Assembly (NCBI RefSeq): GCF_046244365.1 | Contig: NZ_CP176395.1 | Location: 1,674,001-1,738,000 of the forward strand | From: Paenibacillus_V sp046244365 | GTDB lineage: Bacteria; Bacillota; Bacilli; Paenibacillales; NBRC-103111 | Direction: 5' to 3' | Length of the DNA stretch: 64,000 nt | Shown: in pieces, positions 33,722 to 42,600 of the stretch | How the letters are laid out: the number at the start of each line of letters is the position of its first letter | Position numbering within the stretch: the stretch's first letter is position 1 | The notes under the pieces: generated by a model | Database searches by the model: none | Seen by the model: the letters and a program-made list of their open reading frames with translations, nothing else | What the model was told of the DNA's origin: nothing | Program-made: the position numbers and the translations under genes

Positions 33722-34705
33722 ATGAAGGGGAGTATCCCGGCAGCGAAGACGGCGGAATGGCAGACCGGGACGCAAGGGGCAAGACAGAGAACGGCCAGGC
33801 AAGCGGCTTGGAGAAGAATAACGCGGGATAAACATTTATACTTGATGCTTTTGCCCGTTGTCTGCTTTTATTTTCTATTCAAATACGTTCCGGTCGCCGG
33901 AGAGATTATTGCTTTCAAAAATTACAGGTTCGCGGATGGTGTATTCGGCAGCCAGGGGGTCGGCCTCAAGCATTTCCGGATGATTTTCGCCAGCCCGGAT
34001 TTTTGGAGAATCTTACGAAATACGCTTGTTCTGAACGTATACAGCCTTGTGTTCGGATTTCCCGTACCGATCGTACTTGCGCTTCTCTTAAACGAAGTAC
34101 GCAGAAACTGGTACAAGCGCATCGTGCAAAATATGCTGTACATCCCCCACTTCATGTCGTGGGCGGTACTCGGCAGCATCGTCGTGGCGGCGCTGTCGCC
34201 GAGCACGGGAATCGTCAATCTGGTGCTGAAGAAAATAACGGGCGGAGAAACCGTTTATTTCATGGCCGATTCGTTCTGGTGGCCGGTTGCCTATACGTTG
34301 TCGGGCATTTGGCGGGAAGCGGGCTGGGGCACCATTCTGTATTTGGCAGCTATGGCTTCGATCGATCCGCAGCTCTACGAGGCGGCCAAAATGGACGGCG
34401 CCGCCAAGCTGCGGCAAATTTGGCACATTACGCTGCCCGGCATACGGGGGACGATCGCCATTCTTCTTATCCTAAGAATGGGACAGATGATGGACGTGGG
34501 ACTTGAGCAAACGCTCGTTCTCCAGAACAATTCCGTGCTGGACGTAGCGGACGTCATCAGTACTTACGTGTACCGGGTAGGTCTGCAAAACATGAGCTAC
34601 AGCTATACGACGGCGATCGGCTTATTCCAATCGGTCATCGGCTTGATACTCGTCCTTGGCGTCAACCGGCTCATCCGAGTATCCGGGGAACGGGGGCTGT
34701 GGTAA
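33722..34705 (+). CDS. Carbohydrate ABC transporter permease 1 of operon 2
   Basis: 327 residues, LplB-type: LYLMLLPVVCFYFLFKYVPV, GEIIAFKNYRFADGVFG, six helices and an EAA loop YEAAKMDGAAKLRQIWHITL. It shares the design of the permease at 16922 but clearly differs in sequence, so operon 2 is not a recent copy of operon 1. No ATPase gene is near; these systems usually borrow an MsmX-type ATPase. The N-terminal 40 residues before the first helix are long and basic. GAAAGGGTGAGG precedes the ATG, and the next permease begins within a few bases of the stop. Confidence 0.93.
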   Translation: MKGSIPAAKTAEWQTGTQGARQRTARQAAWRRITRDKHLYLMLLPVVCFYFLFKYVPVAGEIIAFKNYRFADGVFGSQGVGLKHFRMIFASPDFWRILRNTLVLNVYSLVFGFPVPIVLALLLNEVRRNWYKRIVQNMLYIPHFMSWAVLGSIVVAALSPSTGIVNLVLKKITGGETVYFMADSFWWPVAYTLSGIWREAGWGTILYLAAMASIDPQLYEAAKMDGAAKLRQIWHITLPGIRGTIAILLILRMGQMMDVGLEQTLVLQNNSVLDVADVISTYVYRVGLQNMSYSYTTAIGLFQSVIGLILVLGVNRLIRVSGERGLW

Positions 34706-34707
34706 CG

Positions 34708-35637
34708 ATGAATAAGACGAATCGAAATCCCCAAACGGAAATGCCGAAAGCCGGCAGGAAGGCCGGACTTTCGCGGGAAAAGGCTTCGCACCGGATCGTT
34801 TCGGCAAGCGCTTACATCATACTGGGCTTCTTATCGCTGCTGACTTTGTTTCCTTTCTGGTATGAAATTACGGCATCGTTCAGCAGCAGCAGGGCGATCA
34901 CGTCGGGCGAAGTTTTCTTATGGCCGATCGAGTTCAATACCGTCGCATACGAACGGCTGTTGGACGACGGACAGCTGCTCAAGGCGATGCGCAACACCGT
35001 CCTTGTTACGGTTGTCGGGACTCTGCTTAACATGGTCATGACGATTTTGGCGGCTTATCCGCTGTCCAGACGCAGATTGTTCGGCCGAAGCGGACTGCTC
35101 GTGTTCATCACGATTACGATGCTGTTCGTTGCAGGCATGATTCCGAACTTTATTTTGATGAAATCGCTCGGACTGATGAATTCTTACTGGGCCGTTTGGC
35201 TGCCTGGCTTGATCAGCACTTATAACATGTTTGTTATGAAAACCTTCATGGAAGGGCTGCCCGAGGAGATCGAAGAGTCTGCGTCGATCGACGGGGCGGG
35301 CGATTGGCGGATTTTGCTGCAAATCTTCATGCCGCTATGCAAGCCGATTTTGGCCGCGCTTTCGCTGTTTTATGCCGTCGGCTGGTGGAACAGCTATTTC
35401 AACGTCATGCTGTACATTACCAAATCGAGCAAGCTGACCCTCATGGTCAAACTGTATCAGATGGTCAGCAAGGTGGACGACAATCTGCTTAACAATGCGG
35501 AGGAGCATATTCTTTTGACTCCGGAGGGCATTAAAGCGGCAGCCGTCGTTATTGCCGTCACGCCGATCCTGTGCGTTTATCCGTTCCTTCAGAAATATTT
35601 CGTCAAAGGCGTACTGATTGGCTCCGTCAAGGGCTGA
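34708..35637 (+). CDS. Carbohydrate ABC transporter permease 2 of operon 2
   Basis: 309 residues, LplC-type, six helices. Features: FPFWYEITASFSSSRAI, the EAA loop EESASIDGAGDWRILLQIFM and the terminal YPFLQKYFVKGVLIGSVKG signature. The N-terminus is long and basic. ATG 34708 lies two bases after the stop of permease 1 and GTG 34699 overlaps it, so translational coupling is likely with either start. It pairs with the preceding gene to form the channel; the binding protein follows 140 bp later. Confidence 0.93.
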   Translation: MNKTNRNPQTEMPKAGRKAGLSREKASHRIVSASAYIILGFLSLLTLFPFWYEITASFSSSRAITSGEVFLWPIEFNTVAYERLLDDGQLLKAMRNTVLVTVVGTLLNMVMTILAAYPLSRRRLFGRSGLLVFITITMLFVAGMIPNFILMKSLGLMNSYWAVWLPGLISTYNMFVMKTFMEGLPEEIEESASIDGAGDWRILLQIFMPLCKPILAALSLFYAVGWWNSYFNVMLYITKSSKLTLMVKLYQMVSKVDDNLLNNAEEHILLTPEGIKAAAVVIAVTPILCVYPFLQKYFVKGVLIGSVKG

Positions 35638-35679
35638 AAGCCGGATATCACAGAGCTTCGGCTCTTGATATAGAGATGT

Positions 35680-35743
35680 CCGGCGAATAAGAAGCGGAGC
35701 GATCGGAGACGGATCCGACGGCACAGCGGCACTTCTTCGCCGG
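35680..35743 (+). repeat. Inverted repeat ahead of the binding-protein gene
   Basis: CCGGCGAA(TAA)GAAG near 35680 pairs with CTTCTTCGCCGG ending at 35743 with a three-base bulge. It may be an mRNA-stabilising structure, as is common before strongly expressed binding-protein genes. Confidence 0.5.
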
Positions 35744-35776
35744 AATAAACGATCAAACATTTAAGGGGATGAAACG

Positions 35777-37378
35777 ATGAAGAAGATGAAACACGCAGGA
35801 AAAGCGGCGCTGGCCGCAACGATGGCTATGTCGATGCTTGCCGCATGCGGCGACGGCAATTCTTCCAAGGAGCAGCCGAGCGGCTCGCCGAGCGCTTCCG
35901 CAGGAGCGGCAAGCCCAAGCGCCAGTACGGGGCCGAAGAAGGAGATCAGCATTTCGATGTTCGACCGCGGCACGGTGGCGACGGAGGAAGGCACCTACGA
36001 GAGCAACCGGTGGACGAAATGGATCAACGAGAAGGCGCCGGTCAACGTCAAATGGGTTCCCGTTGCCCGCAACCAGGCGCAGCCGAAGCTGAACGCCCTC
36101 ATCGCATCCGGCGAAGCGCCCGATCTGATCTGGGAATACGACCGGAACTACATCAGCCAGCTGGCCAATCAGGGCGCGATTCAGCCGATCGGCGACTACA
36201 TCAACAAATACAGCACGACGTACAAATCGTATCTGGAGAAGCATCCCGAACTGAAGCCGTACTTGAACTTTAACGGGCAAGTGTATGCGATCTCGTTCGC
36301 ACGCGAAACGGTCGCCAATCACGGCATGTGGATTCGCAAGGATTGGCTGGATAAGCTGGGCCTTAAAGCGCCGACTACGGTAGAGGAATTGATAGAGGTT
36401 GCCCGCAAGTTCAAGGATGGGGATCCGGACGGCAACGGCAAGGCGGATACCGTGCCGATCGCCCTGAGCACCAGCGCCAGCACCATTTACCGTTCATTGT
36501 TTTTCACCAGCGAAAACCAGTGGTATGTGGAGGACGGCAAGCTGAAATTCGGCAGAACGCTCGATCGGTTCGCGGATTCGCTGGCTTTCCAGAAGCAGCT
36601 CTTTGACGAAGGACTCATCGACAAGGAATATATTACGGATACGAATTTTCAGCGGTCCACGCAGCTGCTGACGACCGGCAAGGCGGGCATTTATTTCGGC
36701 AACTGGGACATGGAGACGCAGTATCGCGAGCTGATCAAGAACGATCCGAAGGCGCAAATGGCGCCGCTTGAATCGGTCAGCACCAAGTACGGCAAAAACG
36801 GTTTGTACCAAGAGGCGCCGCCAAGCATCTTTACCGCCTTCAACAGCAAGATGAAGGAAGAGCAGATCAAGTCTGCGATTCAGTTTATCGATTGGATGCT
36901 GAAGGACGGCTGGACGACGCTCAAATACGGCGAGGAGAATGTTCACTTTAAGATGGTGGACGGCGTCAGACAAAAAACCGACCCGGAGAAGATCAAAAAA
37001 GAGCTCGCCTACGCGTTGGAATATCCGATCGTCATGGATTCGGTTATCAAGCCGGAGCAGTTCCCTGCGATGGCGGCCAAGGACGAGTTTTCCCAAAGCT
37101 ACGCTAAACTGAAAGGGACATCCTTGGAGCTGGCGCTCAAAAACAAATACCGGAGAGATATTCCGTTCAGCCCGGATTTCCCTGAGCTGACTCAATTGAT
37201 CGCAACCTTCAACCCGATCGCTCAGCAGATCGAAGCGAAGGTGATTACGGGAGGCAAGTCGATGTCGCCGCAGGAAGGGCTGGCCGAATTGCGGAAGGAA
37301 TGGAAACGGCTTGGCGGGGACAACGTGGAGAAGCTGGCGCAGGAATGGTATGACAAAAATAAAAGCAATTTGAAATAA
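35777..37378 (+). CDS. Extracellular solute-binding lipoprotein of operon 2
   Basis: 533 residues. Lipobox MSMLAAC with the cysteine at about residue 24, a Ser/Gly/Ala-rich linker, then an LplA-like binding domain (ISMFDRGTVATEEGTYESNR, ASGEAPDLIWEYDRNYIS, WIRKDWLDKLGLKAPTTVEE, DGDPDGNGKADTVPIAL). It is the same size as the binding protein of operon 1 but clearly divergent. It captures the oligosaccharide for the two permeases just upstream. AAGGGGATG lies before the ATG. Its C-terminal helix ends NKSNLK. A GC-rich hairpin follows before the lyase-like gene. Confidence 0.94.
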   Translation: MKKMKHAGKAALAATMAMSMLAACGDGNSSKEQPSGSPSASAGAASPSASTGPKKEISISMFDRGTVATEEGTYESNRWTKWINEKAPVNVKWVPVARNQAQPKLNALIASGEAPDLIWEYDRNYISQLANQGAIQPIGDYINKYSTTYKSYLEKHPELKPYLNFNGQVYAISFARETVANHGMWIRKDWLDKLGLKAPTTVEELIEVARKFKDGDPDGNGKADTVPIALSTSASTIYRSLFFTSENQWYVEDGKLKFGRTLDRFADSLAFQKQLFDEGLIDKEYITDTNFQRSTQLLTTGKAGIYFGNWDMETQYRELIKNDPKAQMAPLESVSTKYGKNGLYQEAPPSIFTAFNSKMKEEQIKSAIQFIDWMLKDGWTTLKYGEENVHFKMVDGVRQKTDPEKIKKELAYALEYPIVMDSVIKPEQFPAMAAKDEFSQSYAKLKGTSLELALKNKYRRDIPFSPDFPELTQLIATFNPIAQQIEAKVITGGKSMSPQEGLAELRKEWKRLGGDNVEKLAQEWYDKNKSNLK

Positions 37379-37405
37379 CCGAGCAAAAATCCAAAACCGT
37401 TTAAG

Positions 37406-37448
37406 GGGGGCTTGTTCCGGTGTCCGACCGGGCCCGGAGTAAGCCCCC
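37406..37448 (+). terminator. Attenuator-like hairpin before the lyase-like gene
   Basis: GGGGGCTTGTTCCGG pairs with CCGGAGTAAGCCCCC through a central internal loop; no T tract. It lies between the binding protein and the next ribosome binding site. Confidence 0.5.
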
Positions 37449-37471
37449 GCCGGTTTCACAAACGAGGTGCG

Positions 37472-39211
37472 ATGATGACTACCAGCATGACGTACGGAAG
37501 CGTTCTGGAGGCGGATTCCCGATGGCTTCCCCGCTTCAAGCAAACGCTCGAGGGAAAGCATCCGAATTACAACGAGGAAATCGGAATGGTTCGCAAGCCG
37601 TTTTCGAGTCCCGGGTACCATACGACGATCAAGGAAGCGGACTTCGTTCACCCGATCCGGGAAGCGCTCGACTACGCGCTGGCCATTCTGGACTGCGGCG
37701 AAGAGGAGTATCGGGGAAGGGCGTTTGCTGTCCTTCGGAACATCCTGGCGCTTCAGGATCGGGATCCGGCTTCCCCGACATTCGGCATCTGGTCGTGGTT
37801 CTGGGAGGAACCGCTCGCCAAGATGTCTCCGCCGGATTGGAATTGGGCCGACTTCATCGGCAAGCGCCTGCTGCTGCTCTTGATCAGGCACGGAAGCTGG
37901 CTCCCGGATGACCTGGTCCGGTTGACCGAGCAAGCCGTTCGGAACAGCTGCGAGGCGATCATCAAACGCAATGTCGGGCCGGATTATACGAATATCGCGA
38001 TCATGGGCGCTTTCGTGACGCTGATTGCAGGGGAGTTCATGGAGGAGCCCGTCTATTCCATTTACGGCTTGGAACGATTGAAACGGTTATATAAGTATTC
38101 GATGCAAACGGGGGCGTTTCTGGAATATAACAGCCCTACCTACAGTACGGTGGCCATTCTGGAATTGTCCTCTCTGGCTACCTATACGAGGTCGGAAGAG
38201 GCGAGGCGCTTGACGAACGAGCTGCTGGACGCGACCTGGCAAATGGTAGCCGAGCATTTCCATCCCCTGCTGAAGCAGTGGTCGGGTCCGCATGCCCGCT
38301 CGTACCATACGTTCCTGGCGCCGATGCATCTTTCGTTCTTGCATATGGCTTGCGGGGGCAAAGTGCCGTTCATGAGCGAGACCGAGTTCGTATACGATCC
38401 CGAATGGTACGGTCAAGGCGTGGCATGCCCGCAGCGGCTGTACGGATTGTTTACCGGCATCGGCGAGCGGGAGCTGAGGCAGGACTTGCCGCCGTATCGC
38501 GAATTCCGGACACGAACGGCTTATACGTACATGACGCCCGAATATTCGCTCGGGACGTTCAATCATAACGTCATGTGGAATCAGTGCCGGAACTTGCTGG
38601 CTTTCTTCCGGGAGGGGGAAGGGCAGAGCGGCTATATGCGGCTTCGGGTCCTGCACGACGGCTACGATTTCTGTTCCGCGGTGTTTAAGGGCGAGCAGAA
38701 GAAAGCCTCTGTTCTGTACGGCATCCAGTTTGCGCTGGACGGCGGGGACACGCATGTGAATTTGGACCCGATCCGCGGACGCATAAAGGCTTCCGATTTG
38801 CGGATTCGGCTCGAAGTCGGCTTCAATGGGCAAGCGCCCGCCTGGAAGCGGCTCGGCGAGGATGCGTTCCAAACGGCGCTCGGTCAAACGACGTTGTCGG
38901 TTCGCGGCTTGTACGGCGCGATGGACGGCTGCGGACCGTTCCGCTGGGAAACGAGCGCTGACGGCGCAAGCGCCTATCTAGATTATGTGCTGTACGAGGG
39001 AGAATCGTCGGAAATCGACTTCCATGCGATGGAGGAGGCGCTGTTCGTGTTCGCCCTGACGCTCGCGGAGCAGGACGACGAGCTGTCTGAAGCGCCGCCG
39101 GTCATCTTGCGGGAGGATGCGATAGAGGCGTCGCTGATGACGCCGGAAGGGCCGCTCACGCTGACGCTCGCGAAAAAACCGGCCGATCGCGCCGTTCTAC
39201 TTCACGGCTAG
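37472..39211 (+). CDS. Putative alpha/alpha-toroid polysaccharide lyase-like protein
   Basis: About 579 residues with no signal peptide. The N-terminal two thirds are helical with repeated Trp/Tyr-rich segments (IWSWFWEEPLAKMSPPDWNW, ADFIGKRLLLLLIRHG, FLEYNSPTYSTVAILELSSL, QWSGPHARSYHTF). The C-terminal third is beta-rich (VNLDPIRGRIKASDLRIRLE). This layout, an alpha/alpha toroid followed by a beta sandwich, recalls heparinase II/III-like lyases and relatives, with Asn, Tyr, His and Arg residues available in the quoted motifs. I could not place it in a named family, so the activity is an inference. As last gene of operon 2 it would process imported oligosaccharides. GAGGTG precedes ATG 37472. 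Confidence 0.6.
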   Translation: MMTTSMTYGSVLEADSRWLPRFKQTLEGKHPNYNEEIGMVRKPFSSPGYHTTIKEADFVHPIREALDYALAILDCGEEEYRGRAFAVLRNILALQDRDPASPTFGIWSWFWEEPLAKMSPPDWNWADFIGKRLLLLLIRHGSWLPDDLVRLTEQAVRNSCEAIIKRNVGPDYTNIAIMGAFVTLIAGEFMEEPVYSIYGLERLKRLYKYSMQTGAFLEYNSPTYSTVAILELSSLATYTRSEEARRLTNELLDATWQMVAEHFHPLLKQWSGPHARSYHTFLAPMHLSFLHMACGGKVPFMSETEFVYDPEWYGQGVACPQRLYGLFTGIGERELRQDLPPYREFRTRTAYTYMTPEYSLGTFNHNVMWNQCRNLLAFFREGEGQSGYMRLRVLHDGYDFCSAVFKGEQKKASVLYGIQFALDGGDTHVNLDPIRGRIKASDLRIRLEVGFNGQAPAWKRLGEDAFQTALGQTTLSVRGLYGAMDGCGPFRWETSADGASAYLDYVLYEGESSEIDFHAMEEALFVFALTLAEQDDELSEAPPVILREDAIEASLMTPEGPLTLTLAKKPADRAVLLHG

Positions 39212-39253
39212 GGGCGGGGCTGCCGGCTAGGGCAACGCGTGACTCCGTTACAT

Positions 39254-39450
39254 AATGGATTTTGGAGGCGCTATTCATCGGGGAATCGTCAAACGGCGGG
39301 AGCTAGCGGATTTTGGAGGCGTTATATCTCCAAGTTCAAGTTCCGGCAGGAGGACTTTTCACGAATAAAGCCTTCAAAATCCGCTAATCCTCCGGATATC
39401 CAAAGGCGGGAGCAATAACGCCTTGAAAGTCCGTTAATGGATTTTGTGCG
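39254..39450. repeat. Cluster of 22-bp intergenic repeats in both orientations
   Basis: The core TAGCGGATTTTGGAGGCGTT appears forward at 39254-39275 and 39304-39325, reversed at 39365-39386 and 39415-39436, with a partial forward copy at 39434-39450. The 449-bp gap contains these, the cre box and the ribosome binding site; nothing gene-like was seen. Confidence 0.8.
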
Positions 39451-39605
39451 TCCCATTTTTGCGCGGAGAAGCGCACTCCAAACATTCGCGGTTTGCTGCA
39501 GATTGACCCGCTATGGAGCGCGGCAGCACGCTCCGCCGAGACGAGCGTTACGATTTTGTTGGAAGCAGCCTACCTGTTTTCGAACAGAGCCGCTTTGAAT
39601 TCGAA

Positions 39606-39619
39606 TGTAAACGCTTACA
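39606..39619. promoter_or_regulatory. CcpA cre box before the giant hydrolase genes
   Basis: TGTAAACGCTTACA, a perfect palindrome matching the cre consensus, 41 bp before the TTG start; predicts glucose repression of both enzymes. Confidence 0.8.
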
Positions 39620-39660
39620 ACAAAGTCGTTAACCAATAAAATAACGAAGGAGGTTCCAGA

Positions 39661-42600
39661 TTGAGTCCACATGCCATTTTTCATCGGTATGCCAGAACGA
39701 GAATCGCAGGTCTGCTTTGTTTGGTCTTGGCTTTCACAAGCTTGTTCGGCGGCGTTGCGCATCGCGCCGCCGCAGCGTCTGCCGCAGAGTTCGCGGTACC
39801 GTCCGCAGAAACGCAGTCGCCGGTAACGGTTCGCATCTATGCGTCCGACGATGCGTTCGTCAGAGGAGGTTCCCATGCCAACACGAAATTCGGGGCCACA
39901 ACGCCAACCGCGCTTCAGGTCAAAAACTATTCCGGTACCAATGCGGTCGATAAGCGGGAAGCGTTTATCAAGTTCGACCTAAGCGGTATTCCGGGAGTCA
40001 TTACGGGCGCAAGCCTCAATCTGTACGGAGCCGTAACCGACGGCGCACAGCCGGGAGGCAAGCCGGTAAGCCTCGCTGTTTACGGCGTGCCTAACGACAA
40101 TTGGACCGGAACGGAAATCACGTGGAATGCAAGTCCCGCTAAGGGAAATGCGGTTGCCGCTCCCATCGCCATGCTAAACAACAAACCGGCGAACTGGTAT
40201 GCCGCCGACGTAACGGCATACGTCGCCTCCGAGCAATTGGCCGATCTGACGGCAAGCGTTGCACTTGTCGACGCCAGCCTGGCCAATTGTTTCGTGAGTC
40301 TGCACAGCCTCGAGGCAGCCAACAAGCCCTACCTATCGGTCACGTATATGCCTGCAACCCCGGCGGATTCGGAACCTCCCGTCTGGCCGGAGGGGACATC
40401 ATTGACGGGCGTTCTGACAAGCCCGACTTCCGTGCGGCTGAATTGGTCCCCTGCCCAAGATGCTTCGGGCATATTCTCGTACCGGATCTACGCGAATGGC
40501 GTGCTGCTGGGCAGTGTCCCGGGAACGGTCAACAGCTATGAAGCGGTTTCCTTGATTCCGGGCGAGGTGTATGAGTTTCAGGTTGAAGCGGCAGATACCG
40601 CTTTACGGTGGTCGACTAACGGCCCGAACGTCCGGGTAACCGTTCCCATAACGGAGCAAAAGCTGTTTCCGACGGACGATACCTATGTCAACGCGGGCGC
40701 CAAAGCGGATGTAAATTACGGCAGCGATGCGTCGCTGCTGGTCAAGAAAAACTCCGTCGATCTGACGCGGGAGAGCTTGCTGAAATTCGATCTTGGCTCC
40801 GCGATCGAAGATATTGGGTCGGCTGTATTGTACGTCTATGCGGTAACGAATGACGGAGGCGGGACGACGGTGACGAATGAGCTGTTTAGCGCGTCGCCCG
40901 AACAATGGACCGAAGCCGCTGCAACCTGGAATACGAAACCGGAGGCCCGCGATTTTTTGCAATCGTTTACGGCGGACCGGACGCCAAAATGGTTTGCGCT
41001 CGACGCGACCGCCTATGTCAAGGGGCAGGCCGAAGCCGGGAAAGCTGCAAGCTTCCTGATTAGCCAGAACGTACAGAACGGCATTAACGTGATCATAAAC
41101 AGCAAAGAAAACGCCGCCAACAAGCCGTATCTGCAAATTGCCAAGTCTAGGATAAATCCTGAAGCTCCCGTGTGGGCCGCTTCTTCACAAGTTACGGTTA
41201 CGCATGAGGGAGAGGACGAAATCGGCGTAAGCTGGACGCCCGCTACCGGGGCGGATGCGTATAACGTGTATGCCAATGGCGTACTGGCGGGTACGGTAAA
41301 CGGCAGCACGTACGCCTATACGTTAACCGGTCTGGCGATAGGCAAGCCGTATACGATTAAGCTGGAGGCCGGAAAAGCCGGCAAGTGGAGTACGGACGGT
41401 CCGTTCGCCACTGCCGGCACCCGGGAGACGAAGTTCGCTCCGTCCCAGCTCGGCAACGTCTACTTAAGCAGCGAGGAGCTGAGCATGAAGCTCCTGACGG
41501 GCAGAACCTCCGTCTCTTGGACGATCAAGGATGTGTGGGGCTCGCAGGTGGCGTCGGGCGTCGCAGTACCCCATAACGGAGAAGCGCTGATCGCGTTTCC
41601 GGCATCGCTGCGCGGCTACTTTTCGCTGGAGGCCTCAGCCGTAGCGGCTAACCGCGACCCGATCACACTCCAGACGGCGTTCACCGTCTTGACGCCTTAT
41701 GACGTTAGCCAAATCGCCGATTCGCCCTTCGGCGTCAATACGCATCTGACTTGGGCCCCCAAAGGGTGGATACCGGACTTGACTGGGCTCATCGCCAAAG
41801 CCGGGATCAAGAATGTGAGAGAAGCGTCTGAATGGAACTCCGTGGAGAAACAAAAGGGCGTCTATACCGTTCCCGCATCTCCTGTCGCGGCGGAGTACAT
41901 GAACGATATGCGGAAGCAATCGCTGGATCAGCTTTGGGTGGCCGCTTACACCAATCCGTTCTATGATTCGAACAGCACGCCCTATACGGATGAAGGCAGA
42001 GAAGGCTTTGCCAATCATGCGAAGGCCGTCCTGGACGGCTACAACGGATCGGACTACACATCGCCGGCATATACCCCATTTTTGAAATTTATGGAGGTGT
42101 ACAACGAATTCAATATCGGCTTCGGCGACCGCGGAACGGGACCGGCCGATTCGAAGCCGGATTATTACTATCCGCTCTTGAAGAAAACGTACGAAACCGT
42201 CAAAGCCTCGCATCCGGATACGGTCGTTACCGGCATGTCGACGGCAGGCGTTCCTTTGTCCTGGCTGGAATCCGTCATGAAGCTGGGCGGCCTGAACTAT
42301 ATGGATACGATCGCCATTCATCCGTATGTGTACCCGAAGGACCCCGAGATGATGGTGAAATCGTTCAAGGACGTAAACGATTTGGTTAAAAAATACAACG
42401 GCGGGCAAACGAAGCCGCTCTGGATAACGGAGGTCGGCTGGCCGACCCATAACACGCTCTCCGGAGTAAGCGAGAAGAAATCGGCCGACAATTTGGTGCG
42501 CGGCTACGTCCTTTCCTTGGCGAACGGCGTTGAGAAAATATACTGGTACGATCTCATGAACGATGGAACGAACAAAGCGCATAACGAGGATAACTTCGGC

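Noticed and set aside
36494..37933. 479-codon minus-strand frame across the binding-protein and lyase-like genes
   Set aside because: It spans two convincing plus-strand genes and their spacer; its composition is typical of antisense shadow frames.
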